Shown here: one piece after another, positions 62,781-64,000 of the stretch
Position numbering within the stretch: the first letter of the stretch is position 1
How the letters are laid out: each line of letters starts with the position of its first letter
From: Oscillospiraceae bacterium
GTDB taxonomy: Bacteria; Bacillota; Clostridia; Oscillospirales; Oscillospiraceae
Direction of reading: 5' to 3'
Length of the DNA: 64,000 nucleotides
NCBI GenBank assembly: GCA_030625685.1
Contig: DAOUQJ010000003.1
Coordinates: 1-64,000 of the forward strand
Position numbers and translations under genes: made by a program
The notes under the pieces: model-generated
Told to the model about the DNA's origin: nothing
The model's database searches: none
What the model saw: only the letters and a program-made list of their open reading frames with translations

Positions 62781-63196
62781 TTGCCTTGACGCTGTTTTGT
62801 CATATAACCTTCTAATATTAGCGTGGCAGCAACTGCGTCTACTTTTTCTTTTCGTTTTTTACCGCGATTTCCTGTTTCTCCAAGTATGCGGTGCGCATCA
62901 ACCGTGGTTCTTCGTTCGTCCCACAGTGTAACTGGTAAATTTGTTTCGGTTTGCAGAACTTCTGCAAAAGCTGCACTTTTTTCTGCTCTAGGTCCGATTG
63001 TGCCATTCATATTTTTGGGATAACCTAAAACGATATCGGAGATTTCATATTCTTTTATGATAGTTTTTAGTTCACGAAGTAAAACGGATTCCTTTTTACT
63101 TTGAATGACTTTCGTATCTCCAGCCAATATTCCCATTCTATCTGAAATAGCGATACCAGTGCGTGCATCACCATAATCAATTGCCATAATTCTCAT
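62777..63196 (-). CDS. ruvX: Holliday junction resolvase-like protein YqgF/RuvX
   Basis: IMAIDYGDARTGIAISD; LGYPKNMNGTIGPRAEKSAAFA; DERRTTVDAHRIL. Confidence 0.95.
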   Translation of the reverse strand: MRIMAIDYGDARTGIAISDRMGILAGDTKVIQSKKESVLLRELKTIIKEYEISDIVLGYPKNMNGTIGPRAEKSAAFAEVLQTETNLPVTLWDERRTTVDAHRILGETGNRGKKRKEKVDAVAATLILEGYMTKQRQGN

Positions 63197-63566
63197 AATT
63201 ATCGCCTCCTAGCAATCACTATAAATGGTTGTTTATCTTTTTGTCAAATAGATTCTATAATTCTATTATAATACAAAATTGTTGTTGACAAGATATCTTT
63301 TTATTAGTATAATTTCATTACCTATGAAAAGGGCTTTTTTTACGTGCGTTTTACGGTGAACAGTGCGTAAACCCTTGACCTGAGATTCATGATATGGACA
63401 TAGGGAGGCGAGATGCCGAGGATACCGTTTATTTTGTCAATGATATAATTGTATTTTTGACATGGAACGCTAGATTCGGGGTCTCTTGTGAATGAGATTG
63501 AAGCAGCCGAATTTTGGCGTTTTTTTTATTCACGAAAGCCGGATATCGTTTAAGGAGGTGCCTAAA

Positions 63567-63731
63567 ATGGCAAAAGTCGGTGCAAGGATTGCTGTTACCC
63601 TAAGATGCTCTGAATGTAAACAACGTAATTATAACACCAAGAAGAACAAAAAAAATACGCCTGATCGTTTAGAGCTTAAAAAGTATTGTCCTTTCTGTAG
63701 AACCCACACCGTTCACAATGAAACTAAGTAA
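63567..63731 (+). CDS. rpmG: 50S ribosomal protein L33
   Basis: [60 protein letters not shown]. Confidence 0.97.
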   Translation: MAKVGARIAVTLRCSECKQRNYNTKKNKKNTPDRLELKKYCPFCRTHTVHNETK

Positions 63732-63772
63732 TGCTATGATGCGTTACAATTAGAAAGAAAGGTGTTACGAAA

Positions 63773-64000
63773 GTGTCTGATAAACAAAACACTGAATTGG
63801 GAAAAAAATCCACTACTCCAGCTCAAAAAAACACCAAAACAGACGTAGCAAAGAAAGCAAAGACTGCTGCAAATAAATCAAAATCTGGCGGTCGCATTTC
63901 ACGCTATATTCGTGAAATGAAATCAGAATTGAAAAAAGTGGTATGGCCAACCAAAAAACAAACCATCAACAATACAGGTGTTGTTATTGCATGTGTCATC
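63773..64000 (+). CDS. secE: Preprotein translocase subunit SecE (3' truncated by window edge)
   Basis: GTG start; RISRYIREMKSELKKVVWPTKKQTINNTGVVIACVI. Confidence 0.93.
   Translation, partial: MSDKQNTELGKKSTTPAQKNTKTDVAKKAKTAANKSKSGGRISRYIREMKSELKKVVWPTKKQTINNTGVVIACVI

Noticed and set aside
63340-63560. Possible structured RNA upstream of rpmG
   Set aside because: No recognisable riboswitch, tRNA or ribosomal-leader consensus could be assigned by reading alone
1-64000. CRISPR array
   Set aside because: No regularly spaced direct repeats with unique spacers seen; the 42-bp repeat at 35571-35680 is coding and contiguous without spacers

Overview
Chromosomal window from a low-GC endospore-forming Firmicute (Clostridia-like: SpoIID, SpoIIM, yajC-tgt-queA, recR, argS, rpmG-secE). 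About 37.6-64 kb is ordinary housekeeping sequence (xerC/D-like recombinase, DEAD helicase, SpoIIM, yajC, tgt, queA, SpoIID, asd, dapA, OYE oxidoreductase, recR, rpe, argS, murI, NFACT/RqcH, mrnC, udp, ruvX, rpmG, secE). About 0-37.6 kb is accessory: an SLH surface protein, two disrupted yyaL/DUF255 genes, a giant LuxR-type ATPase regulator, a sulfur/copper segment (CoA-disulfide reductase-rhodanese-TusA-DsrE fusion, CopA, CopZ, glycerate kinase), and a heavily decayed prophage (integrase, NERD, RES, ImmA/IrrE, XRE, HNH, TerS, TerL, XhlA) between copies of a tRNA-Ser(GCU) 3' end. Most interesting: (1) two unlisted Cys/Trp/Arg-rich micro-genes (14749-14808 and 35547-35705) sharing leader, sporulation-like promoter and terminator, the longer built from a 14-residue repeat with Trp every 7 residues and 16 Cys in 52 aa; (2) three 18-bp dyads ATCAACC-N4-GGTTGAT placed identically (TTGATG-20 bp-TATNAN-like) upstream of an ester cyclase, an FMN-binding protein and an SLH remnant around the LuxR-type regulator, i.e. 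a lux-box-like local regulon; (3) three tRNA-Ser 3'-end copies marking serial integration; (4) two yyaL homologues disrupted at the same STCHWCH motif. All calls are by reading only; no searches were run.
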